From Parapedobacter sp051400755 (GTDB taxonomy: Bacteria > Bacteroidota > Bacteroidia > Sphingobacteriales > Sphingobacteriaceae), in assembly GCF_051400755.1 (NCBI RefSeq), contig NZ_JBLFFL010000010.1, positions 19,991 to 83,990 of the forward strand: a stretch of DNA of 64,000 bases, written 5' to 3'. Position 1 is the first letter of the stretch. Each line of letters opens with the position of its first letter. Both the position numbers and the translations under genes were made by a program. The notes below the pieces were generated by a model. The model saw only the letters and a program-made list of their open reading frames with translations, was not told where the DNA came from and did no database searches. Below are positions 9,101 to 17,959 of this stretch, one piece after another.

Positions 9101-9579
9101 CCAATCCGCGCGAGGGCACGGGCGGCTTTTTCACTCAGGTATTCATCCGAGAGGTACGGACTAAGTGCGTCAACCGCGGTGTCATCTCCCGCATTTTGGA
9201 GCATTTGGATAATAAACCCTTTGGTATCCTTATTGGCTACGGCAGCCAATGCGTCTACAGCACCTTTTATAAAGGTGGCCCGTGCTCCTTGCTTTCCGCT
9301 CAGCAGCACATAGTAGCTATAACTATTGGCCGCATATTCAACACCTGCGTTATTGCCGGTACCCGGAGGAAGAAGTTGTTGGAGCATTGCCGAAATGTCG
9401 GTCGCGCCGAAGCGTTCCAGCTGTCCCAACGCATCCTGAAAACGTTCGGGTGTTTCAGCGGGCAGCAGGGCAAGCAAATCGGCAATTTTGGTCGTCGTTG
9501 TTCGTGTATCGCCCTGTTGGGCAGATACGGGCAATTGCAATATGAATAGTGCTAAAAGCGTATATATCGATTTGATCAT
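6172..9579 (-). CDS. HEAT-repeat protein with two DUF1080 (3-keto-disaccharide hydrolase) domains
   Basis: 1135 residues from ATG 9579, which opens a signal peptide ending near VSAQQ. An upstream GTG at 9618 overlaps the previous gene and is less likely. Residues from about 25 to 710 are Ala/Leu-rich helical HEAT-like repeats. Two DUF1080 (PF06439) beta-sandwich domains follow, the first from LFNGHDLEGWKGL (about 720-930) and the second from FEVLFDGTNLDAWTG (about 945-1135), with the family signatures DAGIYLRGTPQVQIWD and NNGIGIRAP...MEIQVLDD. DUF1080 proteins include hydrolases acting on 3-keto-glycosides. The protein is presumably periplasmic or surface exposed. It is the last gene of the locus, directly after a Gfo/Idh oxidoreductase, which fits oxidised-sugar chemistry. 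Activity of both domains is inferred. Confidence 0.85.
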   Translation of the reverse strand: MIKSIYTLLALFILQLPVSAQQGDTRTTTTKIADLLALLPAETPERFQDALGQLERFGATDISAMLQQLLPPGTGNNAGVEYAANSYSYYVLLSGKQGARATFIKGAVDALAAVANKDTKGFIIQMLQNAGDDTAVDALSPYLSDEYLSEKAARALARIGTTNAGEALLKALPNASGDAEIQIVNALGFMAYAPAEQSILAKANTEDIASRRTILYALSRIGGNAAGQTLASAAADAGYVYEPTEATAAYINYLHRLIANDETARAKKMATKLFKATNQAEQVHTHVAALGLLTDINAGKQVKTLVKASKDTDGKYRNAALRLLTPYLNDRVSAQLVKRLSRADEQAQADILRYVGDHNQAVALPEVKDAWHAESAGVRVAAVEASHKLMGDAAAEELIGLLAENDTITREAIKQVLLISKNEQLPQLVSTALSKEKDAEVQLLLIDVLAQRGASESVPIMLEIIRGDAPKTVKDAAYAALPQVVRPDDLEKILDLLPDAEAEYATFIQDAAVASISRSDDPGAQTQQVISRIQGADASRRTLFFPILAGVGGQEALAVVSGYTDQGEPALRAAATAALANWTSAEALPELVALSRKQTVDAAALDAVIKGLVRIVGAADIPAEQKVLYLRDAFEVAGTAAQKQLILRALEANKTYNALLFAGRFLDDEQLKSTAANTVMNIALDSKQFYGAAVENLLKKVITLLSGSESSYLREAVQKHINELPKGAGYAPLFNGHDLEGWKGLVADPIKRAKMSAKTLAEAQVKADETMRLGWYVKDGALHFNGKGDNIATVKQYGDFELLVDWKLAKEGKEGDAGIYLRGTPQVQIWDTSRVNVGAQVGSGGLYNNQQHESKPLKVADNPLGEWNTFRITMVGDRVTVYLNGELVTDSVVLENYWDRNLPIFPTEQLELQAHGTHVSYRDIYVRELPRKEVFTLPETEKQAGFEVLFDGTNLDAWTGSTTAYQVSEEGTLAIYPTEGSGGNFYTKEEFADFVYRFEFRLTPGANNGIGIRAPAEGDAAYAGMEIQVLDDGADMYKDLAQYQYHGSVYGIIPAKRGYLRPVGEWNEEEIYIKGNKIRVTLNGTVIVDGDLAEATKNGPLDHKDHPGLKRKSGHIAFLGHGSEVHFRNIRVKRL

Positions 9580-9605
9580 TAGTTCATTAACGTTTATATG
9601 AGCAA

Positions 9606-10877
9606 TTATATTGACCACGGACCGCGCATCGGCTGGTCAATCAATCTGTTGGCGGCCTCGTCGTCCACAAATACCTGATTTTCGGGATCGAATTTGAGTG
9701 ACCGACCCAGGCGCAAGGCCACCAATCCCATATTGACAATGGTACATGAGCGGTATCCGTTCTCTTCATTGAGCGCAAATTTCCGGCGTGTCTTCACCGC
9801 TTCTACGAAGTCTGTCATCTGCGGCTCAGGATCGGGGAAAGCAGCCAATTTACGCTCCATATCGGGAATATCCGACTTAAAACCTTTGAACAATTTGCCA
9901 TTAGGACCTTCGATATAAGGCATTCCTACATCCTTGCCCTCACCGTCGAGGACGATCTGGCAGCCATCCGCATAGGTATAGGTAATCCGGCGCCACGTCC
10001 CGACCGCGTCGCTATGCTGTTGCGGCGCATCTACTTCTACCGATACCGGACTTTCATGATCCTTATTTAAGAAATACTGGACAGGGTCGATGTAATGCTG
10101 CCCCATATCGCCCAATCCACCCCCGTCATAGTCCCAATACCCTCGGAACGTCGTGTGCACGCGGTGCGCACTGTATGGCTTATACGGTGCGGGCCCCAGC
10201 CACATATTGTAGTCAAGCTCCTTGGGTGTTTCCTCCACTGGCAGATTCTCGTGGCCTACCCAATAAAACTTCCAGTCGAACCCAGTATGTTTACTGATCG
10301 TCACCTTAAGCGGCCAGCCCAGCATGCCGGAGTCCACCAGTTTCTTGATGCGTTTTACCGGTACATCCATGCCGTAAAAATTGGCATCAAAGCGGAACCA
10401 CGTATTCAACCGGAATATATTTCCATACTGTTTGACGGCCTCCTTCACACGCTTTCCTTCGCCGATGGTCCGCGTCATCGGCTTCTCGCACCAAATGTCT
10501 TTGCCCATCCGTGCGGCCTCGGCTGCCATGAGGCCATGCCAGTGTGGTGGTGTGGCGATATGCACAATATCGACTTCAGGCAGTTGGATGAGTTCGCGAA
10601 AGTCAGCTAATTGTTTTACGCTGTTATCGCCAAGCTGCTTCATGGCAATGGCGAGATGACGCGTATCCACGTCGCAAATCGCCACGGTCTTGGTACCGGC
10701 ATAGCCGAAGTGGCCCCGACCCATCGAACCCACTCCTATCACACCTTTGGTCAGGTGATCACTGGGGGCCAAATAGCCCTGGCCTCCCAACACAAAGCGG
10801 GGGACGATGCTAAATGCTGCAGCCCCCACCAATGACTTCTTGATAAAGTCCCTGCGGGATGTGTTTGTCTCTTTCAT
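9606..10877 (-). CDS. Tat-exported Gfo/Idh/MocA family oxidoreductase
   Basis: 423 residues. A twin-arginine signal (SRRDFIKKSLVGAAAFSIV) is followed by a Rossmann fold with GVIGVGSMGRGH and the family's CEKPM motif (EKP, with the catalytic-region Lys). The C-terminal alpha/beta domain contains GGGLGDMGQHYIDP. Members oxidise or reduce sugar and cyclitol hydroxyls using tightly bound NAD(P). Export with bound cofactor explains the Tat signal. It is followed after 26 bp by the HEAT/DUF1080 gene and preceded by SusD, so it probably works on the imported glycan or glycoside, making or consuming keto sugars (inference). Confidence 0.88.
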   Translation of the reverse strand: MKETNTSRRDFIKKSLVGAAAFSIVPRFVLGGQGYLAPSDHLTKGVIGVGSMGRGHFGYAGTKTVAICDVDTRHLAIAMKQLGDNSVKQLADFRELIQLPEVDIVHIATPPHWHGLMAAEAARMGKDIWCEKPMTRTIGEGKRVKEAVKQYGNIFRLNTWFRFDANFYGMDVPVKRIKKLVDSGMLGWPLKVTISKHTGFDWKFYWVGHENLPVEETPKELDYNMWLGPAPYKPYSAHRVHTTFRGYWDYDGGGLGDMGQHYIDPVQYFLNKDHESPVSVEVDAPQQHSDAVGTWRRITYTYADGCQIVLDGEGKDVGMPYIEGPNGKLFKGFKSDIPDMERKLAAFPDPEPQMTDFVEAVKTRRKFALNEENGYRSCTIVNMGLVALRLGRSLKFDPENQVFVDDEAANRLIDQPMRGPWSI

Positions 10878-10944
10878 TCGTTTTATTCTGGTTTTATATT
10901 TATAATCTTTGGTCGCCTAAATTAACGCATATTCCGCAAAATAC

Positions 10945-12711
10945 CTATTCAAGTGTGGGGTTAAATGTGCCTCCCCAATTATTATTCTGTTCAATACTCG
11001 GATTCTTGTCGATGACGCTTTCCTGTATGGGGAAAAAATAATACGTATCGGGCAGCGAATTGACCTTGACACCTGAAAGCGGTACCTGCAGCAGGCTATA
11101 TTTGAAGTCGTCTGCCTCCAGTGCATAGGATGCCGCTTGTGCCCTCGCCTGAGTAATAGACATTTCCGTTCCATCCGGATTAACGGCGATGGCTTCTACT
11201 CCATGCTTGGTGGTACCATCCAAGCGCTCGAGCATGCGCAACCGCCTCAGATCCCAGAAGCGGTGACCTTCAAAGCAAAATTCGATGTTCCGCTCGGCTA
11301 GAATGGCTTCCCGCATTTCAGCACGTGAAGTGGCGTCGATTCCGTAGTTTCCATCGGCGCCGGGTTCGATGCCTGCCCGTTGCCTGATCTGTTTCAGGAT
11401 CGTTAAAGCTTCAGCTGTCCTTCCCGTTTCATTTGCCGTCTCTGCATAATTCAACATGACTTCGGCAAAGCGCATGAGCACGAAATCCACGTCATATTGC
11501 TGCACTTCCTCCTGCGTAAGCCGTAGCAAGCTGTTCTTTTCGATAAAGAAACCGCTGTACCGATCGAGATTGGTAGAATTGACTCCCGCCCGAGGATTGA
11601 CGCCGAAGTCATCCAGCTCATGGGCGACACCCAATGCCGTGTACTGACGTCGACCGCTTTTGCCGGACACTTCATAGATCTTGCCGTTCCAGACTACTGA
11701 CTTATCAAAGCGCGGATCCCGATTTTCCCAGTAGCTTTGCAAAAGTTCCGCTTCGGTTTTATAGTAGCTGCTTCCGGGATCGTCGAAGGCTTTGCCGTCC
11801 TTCATGGGAAACATCTTGATGTATTCCCAAGTGGGGCATGCGTTCGCTGGACCGCGGCTTTCCGATCCCGGACGTACGCCATAATCCCAAACGGCAACCT
11901 TATTAGGATACGCATTGACAACCGCAAAGACCACCTCCGGACCGCGTTCGGCCAATGCGATGTCAGCATATTCGGCTGCCAGCGTATACCCGCTTGCGGA
12001 TAGTTCCTCATACGCCTGCTTATTGACCGTATAGGCCTGCTCCCAATACGTATTGTCGAAGGGGTTAGATGGGTTGAATTGAGGGGATGCCATGTAAAGC
12101 AGTACTTTAGCCTTGAACGCTAAAGCAAATTTCGCGTCAATCTTGCCATAATCCGGCGATGCCTTCGCAATCTGCTCGGGTAATTTCGTGATCGCCTCAT
12201 CCAGATCTTGGAGAATAAAATCGAAACATTCCCTGGTGCTGTTGCGCGGAACATACAGGTCATCTTCATAGCGGTCCTGCGGCACCGTGATATACGGCAC
12301 GCCACCGTGATACATGACCATCTGGAAGTATGCGTAAGCCCGCATAAAGAGGGCCTGCCCGGTAATGTCGTCCTTTACCGCCTGATCCAGCGATCCGGCG
12401 TTAACATCCTGGACCGCTTGGTTGATCAGCCGGATACGGCTATAATCCCAAGACTTGTATTCACCATTTGTAATGGTGATCCGGTCTGGATAAAAATGAA
12501 TCCCAGTAAGCTGCTCGCTCCGCTGTTCAGCCCCCGTGCTCCAATTGCCAAACATATTGTAAATATTGGCCATGTAGGCATTGGCCAGGTTGGCATCGTT
12601 CCATACCTGTTCGGGGTCATAACTAGACAAGTCCTCAATATCCAGCACCTTGTTGCAGGAGGCAAAGAGTCCGGCAAGGCATATCGTTAAATATAATATC
12701 TTTTTCATCAT
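10945..12711 (-). CDS. SusD/RagB family outer-membrane lipoprotein
   Basis: 588 residues from ATG 12711. A TTG at 12732 would overlap the SusC stop and is rejected. The signal peptide ends in a lipobox (LAGLFASC). The body has the SusD helical TPR-like fold signatures, including LFMRAYAYFQMVMYHGGVP and the C-terminal EILAERNIEFCFEGHRFWDLRR-type segment. It would bind glycan at the cell surface as the lid of the SusC channel encoded 7 bp upstream. Substrate cannot be read from sequence. Confidence 0.92.
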   Translation of the reverse strand: MMKKILYLTICLAGLFASCNKVLDIEDLSSYDPEQVWNDANLANAYMANIYNMFGNWSTGAEQRSEQLTGIHFYPDRITITNGEYKSWDYSRIRLINQAVQDVNAGSLDQAVKDDITGQALFMRAYAYFQMVMYHGGVPYITVPQDRYEDDLYVPRNSTRECFDFILQDLDEAITKLPEQIAKASPDYGKIDAKFALAFKAKVLLYMASPQFNPSNPFDNTYWEQAYTVNKQAYEELSASGYTLAAEYADIALAERGPEVVFAVVNAYPNKVAVWDYGVRPGSESRGPANACPTWEYIKMFPMKDGKAFDDPGSSYYKTEAELLQSYWENRDPRFDKSVVWNGKIYEVSGKSGRRQYTALGVAHELDDFGVNPRAGVNSTNLDRYSGFFIEKNSLLRLTQEEVQQYDVDFVLMRFAEVMLNYAETANETGRTAEALTILKQIRQRAGIEPGADGNYGIDATSRAEMREAILAERNIEFCFEGHRFWDLRRLRMLERLDGTTKHGVEAIAVNPDGTEMSITQARAQAASYALEADDFKYSLLQVPLSGVKVNSLPDTYYFFPIQESVIDKNPSIEQNNNWGGTFNPTLE

Positions 12712-12718
12712 CGTGCAT

Positions 12719-15700
12719 TTAGAAACTAACATCTAATCCAAAGGTGAAGGTCTTCATAACAGGGTACGAATCGTAGTTCTTTTGTTCGGGGTCATGAAAT
12801 TCTTTCATTGCCGATAGGAAGAACAGGTTTGTCCCGTTGAAAAACAACTGTGCACTACCCAGGTGCATGGCCGATTGCCAATTCTTCGGCAGCGAGTACG
12901 CCAGGTTCAGCGTGCGCAAGCGTAGATAAGCCCCATTGCGGATCCAGAATGAAGAGGCTTCTGTACCCGACTCATACCAATTCTGACCGATCGGCCGTGG
13001 GTATTTTCCGTCCGGATTTTCCGGCGTCCATACCTCATCTGATGCCCATATGGGATAGTAAGGCCGGATCGCTCCGCCGTGTTGCCGCATACCGGGCCCT
13101 TCCTGATTGCTGATGATGTGGTCGTAGTTGGCGACCCCTTGAAAGTGCGCTTGCAGCGTAAAATTCTTGTAGGAGAAGTCGAAACCGAACCCATAATTGA
13201 TGCGAGGAGCACCATTGGTAGACAGCAGCTGCATATCGTTTCCGTCAATTTTACCATCGGGTCCGGGGGCATAGCCATCTCCCCTGACGTCCTCAAAGTA
13301 CAATCCGCCGAGATAAGGGTCACGTCCGTACTGTTTGAATCCCGTTGCCAACAGTTCATCCAATTGTTCCTGTGTACGGACAATGCCGAGGGCCTTCAAC
13401 CCGATGATCCGATCATGTGGCAATCCGATACGGGATTCAAAATGCCGATACCCCTCTGGTCCGAAAGCAGCACTCTCGTCATAGATATCCCAGCGATCCC
13501 TGGCATACCCGAGGTTAGCGTTTACGGAATAGCTGATTTCATTATTCGCCGCCAGGCGATCGTTCCATTGCAGGGCCAGCTCCCCGCCGCGCCAAGACCG
13601 GGCGGCATAATTCTCCGGTGCCAATGCTTGGCCGTAGTTATCCGGTACAGAGACCAAGCGTGGACCGAGAATATCCGTCTCTTCCCTCAAGAACACATCC
13701 AAGGTACCGGTCAATCTGCTGTTGAAAACACCGATATCCAATCCGGCATTATAACTGGTCGATGTCGCCCAAGTCAAATTGGGGCTGGGTGTCGGACCGG
13801 GTGCAATTGCGCTGTAATAGCGGTCGCCAAACATATATCCACCGGCGTTGACATACCTGTTCACGTAGGAGAACGCGGGTATCCGATCAGTCGTGCTGAT
13901 CATCAGATCATTGCCCGTGGTACCATAGGATGCCCGTAGCTTCAAGTCGTTGACTGCCGACTCGCCATGCTGGAAAAACGCTTCTTCCGAAATCCGCCAC
14001 GCAGCGGAAACCGATGGGAAGAATCCCCAACGCTTGTGTTCGGGAAAGAGCGTATTGCCGTCATGCCGGAAGGAGAACTCCGCAATATAACGATTATCGT
14101 AGTTGTAATTCACGCGGCCAATATATGATTGTCTCGCCCCGATCTCTTCCCAGCCATCCGCTTCGCGAAATTGGCGGTCGGTCGGATACGCAAACATCTG
14201 GTCATAATCGGTAATCGGGTTTTCGCCCCGGGCATACGCACCGAATAGGCCATCTTCCGCCTGCTCAAAAACAAGCAGCGCATCTATCCCATGCTTACCG
14301 AATGTGTGATTATAGTTGAGAAACCAATTGAATTGATACGCCCAATTGTTCTCAAGCTCGTAATCGAGAAACGGCTGGTTCTGACTGAAATTGAACGTAT
14401 TCGTCCGGTTCGGATCGGGAGGAGCCGGAATAAACCGGTTACCATCCGGATCAGCCGGGATAAACTGATAATTGGTCTGGAATGTCAGGTACTTTTTGCG
14501 CATGAAGTCCTCGCCCAGGTAACTGCCCACCACTTTGGTCGATAAACCAGGAATCACTTTATCCAGGTTGAAATTGAGCGAAAGGATGGGATTGAACTGC
14601 CGTTCCCGCGTTTTGATATAGCGGTCGCCGATCACCTGGTCGATCACGCTCCAAGCCAACCAGCTACCCATGGGGGTTTGGACGGGATAATCCGTCACAT
14701 AATCGGCAGGCGTACCGTCCGCTTCGGTATAGAAAGGGTAGGTTTTGGGCCAGTTGAAGGTAACGCGGTAGAGATCCGAAACATCATAATCATCATCTCC
14801 GGTAAACGGCCAATAAAACCTGTCGCCACTTTGCTGATAAGCCGATAAGTTAAGATCAATCGAAATACTCTCATTGATCTTGGCCGATACGTTGCTGCGT
14901 AGATTAAACTTACCGTGGTCCACCGATTTATACGACCCTTGTTCACCACGGTAGCTCAGCAACGAGTAATAGGTGACCCGCTCGGATCCACCGGACACGC
15001 TGAGTGATTGCCGATGGCTGGTGGGGTTGCGCCAGATAAAATCATGCACATTGTAACTCTTATCCTGAAAATAGGCAAACTCCTCCTCTCCGTTGGGCAG
15101 GGGCGTACCATTGAATTCGGCCACGCGGTTTTGATAGATCAATTCGTCGGTAGCCGTGGTAAGATCAGAAAGCAGGGGCATGGTGGGCGTACCGATGGTA
15201 TAATTCGATTGGAACGTAAAGGTAGGTTTCTGCTGCGTACCCTTCCTGGTCGTCACCAGCACGACACCGTTACCGGCTCTTGAACCGTAAATAGACGCCG
15301 TCGCCGCATCCTTCAAGAAGCTCATCTGGTCCACTTCAAATGCCTCCAATGCATCGAACGCCGCTTTGTCGCGCACAACCCCATCGATTACGTATAACGG
15401 TTCGCCAAACCCCCCGCGGATGCGGATACTCGACGTCGCCCCACTTAACCCGGATGTATTAGTGACATTCACCCCAGGTGCCCGACCCGCCAGGGTGTTG
15501 GACAAGTTGGAAGGTGAAATGTTAGTCAGCTCTTTCGCGTTGACGGCAGACACCGCGCCCGTAAGGTTTGATTTTTTCTGCGTGCCGTACCCCACGATGA
15601 CCACCTCTTCCAAATCCGTCGCTCCGGCCGCCAGTAGGGTCACCAAAACCGGTTTGCCATCGACCACCGCCGTGGCCTGCTGGTAACCCAGGAAAGTAAA

Positions 15701-15979
15701 TGTCAGCGTATCACCTGTCACAGCGGCAAGCCTGAATTCGCCCCTGTCATTCGTCGCCGTCTCCGCGCCTGTGGACGACGCCCGCACGGAAACACCCATC
15801 AGGGGCTGGTTGGATTCATCATACACTGTGCCCTGGACCTCACCCTGGAAGGCCATGCTACTCAGTACCTGAAATACGCCTGCCAGGCACATCAGCATCG
15901 CGCGAATGGTCATTCGCATCGTTGGGGGGAAACGCCGACATGTGCCGTCCGGAACCCCGATTAATAAACATCTCAACAT
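12719..15979 (-). CDS. SusC/RagA TonB-dependent transporter
   Basis: Up to 1086 residues. ATG 15979 gives a long N-terminus, while ATG 15919 (MRMTIRAMLMCLAGVFQVL) gives a more ordinary signal peptide and may be the true start. A carboxypeptidase-regulatory-like domain (VQGTVYDESNQPLMGVSV) is followed by a TonB-box-like LEEVVIVGYGTQKK, the plug (IRIRGGFGEPLYVIDGV and ATASIYGSRAGNGVVLVTT) and a 22-strand barrel ending FTFGLDVSF. It imports glycans across the outer membrane with the SusD encoded next. A promoter-like element at 16174-16229 lies about 200 bp upstream, leaving a long leader. Confidence 0.92.
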   Translation of the reverse strand: MLRCLLIGVPDGTCRRFPPTMRMTIRAMLMCLAGVFQVLSSMAFQGEVQGTVYDESNQPLMGVSVRASSTGAETATNDRGEFRLAAVTGDTLTFTFLGYQQATAVVDGKPVLVTLLAAGATDLEEVVIVGYGTQKKSNLTGAVSAVNAKELTNISPSNLSNTLAGRAPGVNVTNTSGLSGATSSIRIRGGFGEPLYVIDGVVRDKAAFDALEAFEVDQMSFLKDAATASIYGSRAGNGVVLVTTRKGTQQKPTFTFQSNYTIGTPTMPLLSDLTTATDELIYQNRVAEFNGTPLPNGEEEFAYFQDKSYNVHDFIWRNPTSHRQSLSVSGGSERVTYYSLLSYRGEQGSYKSVDHGKFNLRSNVSAKINESISIDLNLSAYQQSGDRFYWPFTGDDDYDVSDLYRVTFNWPKTYPFYTEADGTPADYVTDYPVQTPMGSWLAWSVIDQVIGDRYIKTRERQFNPILSLNFNLDKVIPGLSTKVVGSYLGEDFMRKKYLTFQTNYQFIPADPDGNRFIPAPPDPNRTNTFNFSQNQPFLDYELENNWAYQFNWFLNYNHTFGKHGIDALLVFEQAEDGLFGAYARGENPITDYDQMFAYPTDRQFREADGWEEIGARQSYIGRVNYNYDNRYIAEFSFRHDGNTLFPEHKRWGFFPSVSAAWRISEEAFFQHGESAVNDLKLRASYGTTGNDLMISTTDRIPAFSYVNRYVNAGGYMFGDRYYSAIAPGPTPSPNLTWATSTSYNAGLDIGVFNSRLTGTLDVFLREETDILGPRLVSVPDNYGQALAPENYAARSWRGGELALQWNDRLAANNEISYSVNANLGYARDRWDIYDESAAFGPEGYRHFESRIGLPHDRIIGLKALGIVRTQEQLDELLATGFKQYGRDPYLGGLYFEDVRGDGYAPGPDGKIDGNDMQLLSTNGAPRINYGFGFDFSYKNFTLQAHFQGVANYDHIISNQEGPGMRQHGGAIRPYYPIWASDEVWTPENPDGKYPRPIGQNWYESGTEASSFWIRNGAYLRLRTLNLAYSLPKNWQSAMHLGSAQLFFNGTNLFFLSAMKEFHDPEQKNYDSYPVMKTFTFGLDVSF

Positions 15980-16173
15980 AGTGGTTTGAATTAAAGAATA
16001 GTTTTATAGTGCTTCATTTTTATAAATCGTTCTTTAACGGCAACGAAGCCTGTATGAGCTTCTCTGCATTTTCTTATACCAGCCTTAGCTGGGTCGGCAA
16101 AACCACTTCCTCGATCTGATAAGCAAAATTGGTTTTCGTGGGTAACGAACGATGACACATTGTATCACCGGCT

Positions 16174-16229
16174 CAAAACTACAATATTGCAATAAACATA
16201 GGAAACTTTTTTTATTTTTTTATGAAAGA
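16174..16229 (-). promoter_or_regulatory. 51-bp shared element with TAnnTTTG promoter box upstream of SusC (copy A)
   Basis: The 15980-16335 gap holds no gene. It contains a 51-bp block at 16179-16229 that matches 21119-21169, upstream of the other SusC, at 43 of 51 positions with no gaps. Read on the minus strand it is an A-rich tract, then a CAATATTG palindrome, then TAGTTTTG (16181-16174), which fits the Bacteroidota -7 box. Transcription would start near 16168, about 190 bp before the upstream SusC start codon. The remainder of the gap is the AT-rich leader and the SusD downstream flank. Confidence 0.6.
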
Positions 16230-16335
16230 GGCGGGTGTTCATGCTATTTTTATAATAATCATTGTTTTTCACTGAAAAGCAAGTAAACCGTTCCATTAGC
16301 GGAACGTTTACGTTAAGCTGCTCAATATGGCAAAA

Positions 16336-17937
16336 CTAGTATCCGGGATTTTGAATCAAACCTGGTTCTACCTTTAAGCTATTTTCATGAAATGGCCATA
16401 GGTAGTTGTGCGAGGTAAACGAGCGATCCTCTATTTTGAGTGTACGTTTCTGCCCGTCCACCATGCGGGTATGCCCCAATGCCGGTTGGTTCAAGACACT
16501 TTCCGCAATTCCCCAGCGTAATATGTCGTCATACCTAAGGCCCTCACCCGCAAACTCAATCCTCCGCTCGTTCCTGATCAGTTCAATCCATTGCTCTTGG
16601 GTGTAGGCATCATATTGTGGCAACGTGACATCGGCCGCTGACATATCCAGACCTGCCCTTGTCCTTACCTGGTTGATGCAGTTTTTGGCCAGGTCGTCAA
16701 TATCATTCATCATGATTTTGGCTTCTGCGTAGGTCAGCAGGACTTCCGCGTAACGCAACAGGCCGAAGTCAAAATTTCCACCATTCCGGAACACATCCGT
16801 CTCGGATACAAACTTTTTGAACCAGTACCCGGATTTGCTCGCGCGCTGATTTTCATAGTACATGGGATTGTTCGTGTTATAGACGTCTATTTGCTCTCCG
16901 TAGAACATATCGCCATGGCCCATGATACTCGCCTCGTACCGGGGATCCCTGTTCAAATTCGGATCAAGCTCGTACTCTTCCATCGTATGGTAAGGACAAT
17001 TGTCAATCGGGTTGCCCTGCATGGTCCAATATGAATCCACCAGGGATTTCAACGGCACAACAAAGGATTCCCCATTCCCCGTCCGGAAATGCGGCCCCAG
17101 ATCCCTGAAGCTGTTCGTTGCACTGTTGTCATGGCTAGACATATCAAAGTGCATGATGAACTCGTTGTTGGAGGAGGCACCTTCATACTGGAACAGGTCT
17201 TCATAATTGGGGTACAGGGAGTAGTTGCCACTATCCATGATTTCCTTTGCCAAGCGCGCAGCCAGTTCATATCGTCCGTCATAGAGGGCATATCGCATAG
17301 CCAATGCCTTGAGCGAATACCGATTGAACATGTATTTATCCGATGTATATTCTGCTTCAGGCAAGCGACCAGCTATCTCGTCAGCCAATGGAAACAGGAC
17401 ATTCAGAATTTCCGCTTTGGGTGTCGGGGGCTGTACGGCATCGGCAATGCCGGCCGGTTCCAAATAAAAGGGCACATTGCCCCATCGGGAAGACAGCTTG
17501 AAATAGTGCCATACCCGTAGCGCCTCCAATATACCTTTGTATTTGGTCCGGACGGATTCGTCCTCCACATAGGGCACATCGACATTGGCAATGAATGTGT
17601 TCAGCCGGCCCAGATGCTTCATTTGTAACTCATAGTAATACAAAAACGCCTGGGTATTGCTGTTGATATTGCCATTTGCAATACGTTGATGATGATGCCC
17701 TTCTACCCTGCTATAGGCATTATCCGATTTCCCGTCTTCCATGTAAAACAAGGTCTGATGGACACCGGGATTGGTGAAAACATCCAGGTAGCTGCTATAG
17801 ACCACGCGCCGTAAATCCTCTTCCGTATTAAAAAACTCCACAAATGAGGTAGCCGTAGGGTCTGTTTTATCCAGAAACTCCTCACATCCGGTCATGGTGG
17901 ATGCCGCAAGTACTAAAATCAATAATCGCTTCTTCAT
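16336..17937 (-). CDS. SusD/RagB family outer-membrane lipoprotein (second pair)
   Basis: 533 residues. The lipoprotein signal is MKKRLLILVLAASTMTGC, with the lipidated Cys at residue 18. SusD signatures include the C-terminal LIRNERRIEFAGEGLRYDD and the internal YAEVLLTYAEAKIM. It lies 22 bp after the larger SusC and forms the second glycan-binding/transport pair of the locus. It is only distantly similar to the first SusD by eye, so the two pairs probably take different ligands. Confidence 0.92.
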   Translation of the reverse strand: MKKRLLILVLAASTMTGCEEFLDKTDPTATSFVEFFNTEEDLRRVVYSSYLDVFTNPGVHQTLFYMEDGKSDNAYSRVEGHHHQRIANGNINSNTQAFLYYYELQMKHLGRLNTFIANVDVPYVEDESVRTKYKGILEALRVWHYFKLSSRWGNVPFYLEPAGIADAVQPPTPKAEILNVLFPLADEIAGRLPEAEYTSDKYMFNRYSLKALAMRYALYDGRYELAARLAKEIMDSGNYSLYPNYEDLFQYEGASSNNEFIMHFDMSSHDNSATNSFRDLGPHFRTGNGESFVVPLKSLVDSYWTMQGNPIDNCPYHTMEEYELDPNLNRDPRYEASIMGHGDMFYGEQIDVYNTNNPMYYENQRASKSGYWFKKFVSETDVFRNGGNFDFGLLRYAEVLLTYAEAKIMMNDIDDLAKNCINQVRTRAGLDMSAADVTLPQYDAYTQEQWIELIRNERRIEFAGEGLRYDDILRWGIAESVLNQPALGHTRMVDGQKRTLKIEDRSFTSHNYLWPFHENSLKVEPGLIQNPGY

Positions 17938-17959
17938 GAGTATTCGATTTAAAATGCAA

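Noticed and set aside
16179..16229. Shared AT-rich element as a replication origin or attachment site
   Set aside because: Both copies sit in the same orientation and at similar distance before SusC genes and contain a promoter-like box, so a regulatory role is the simpler reading.
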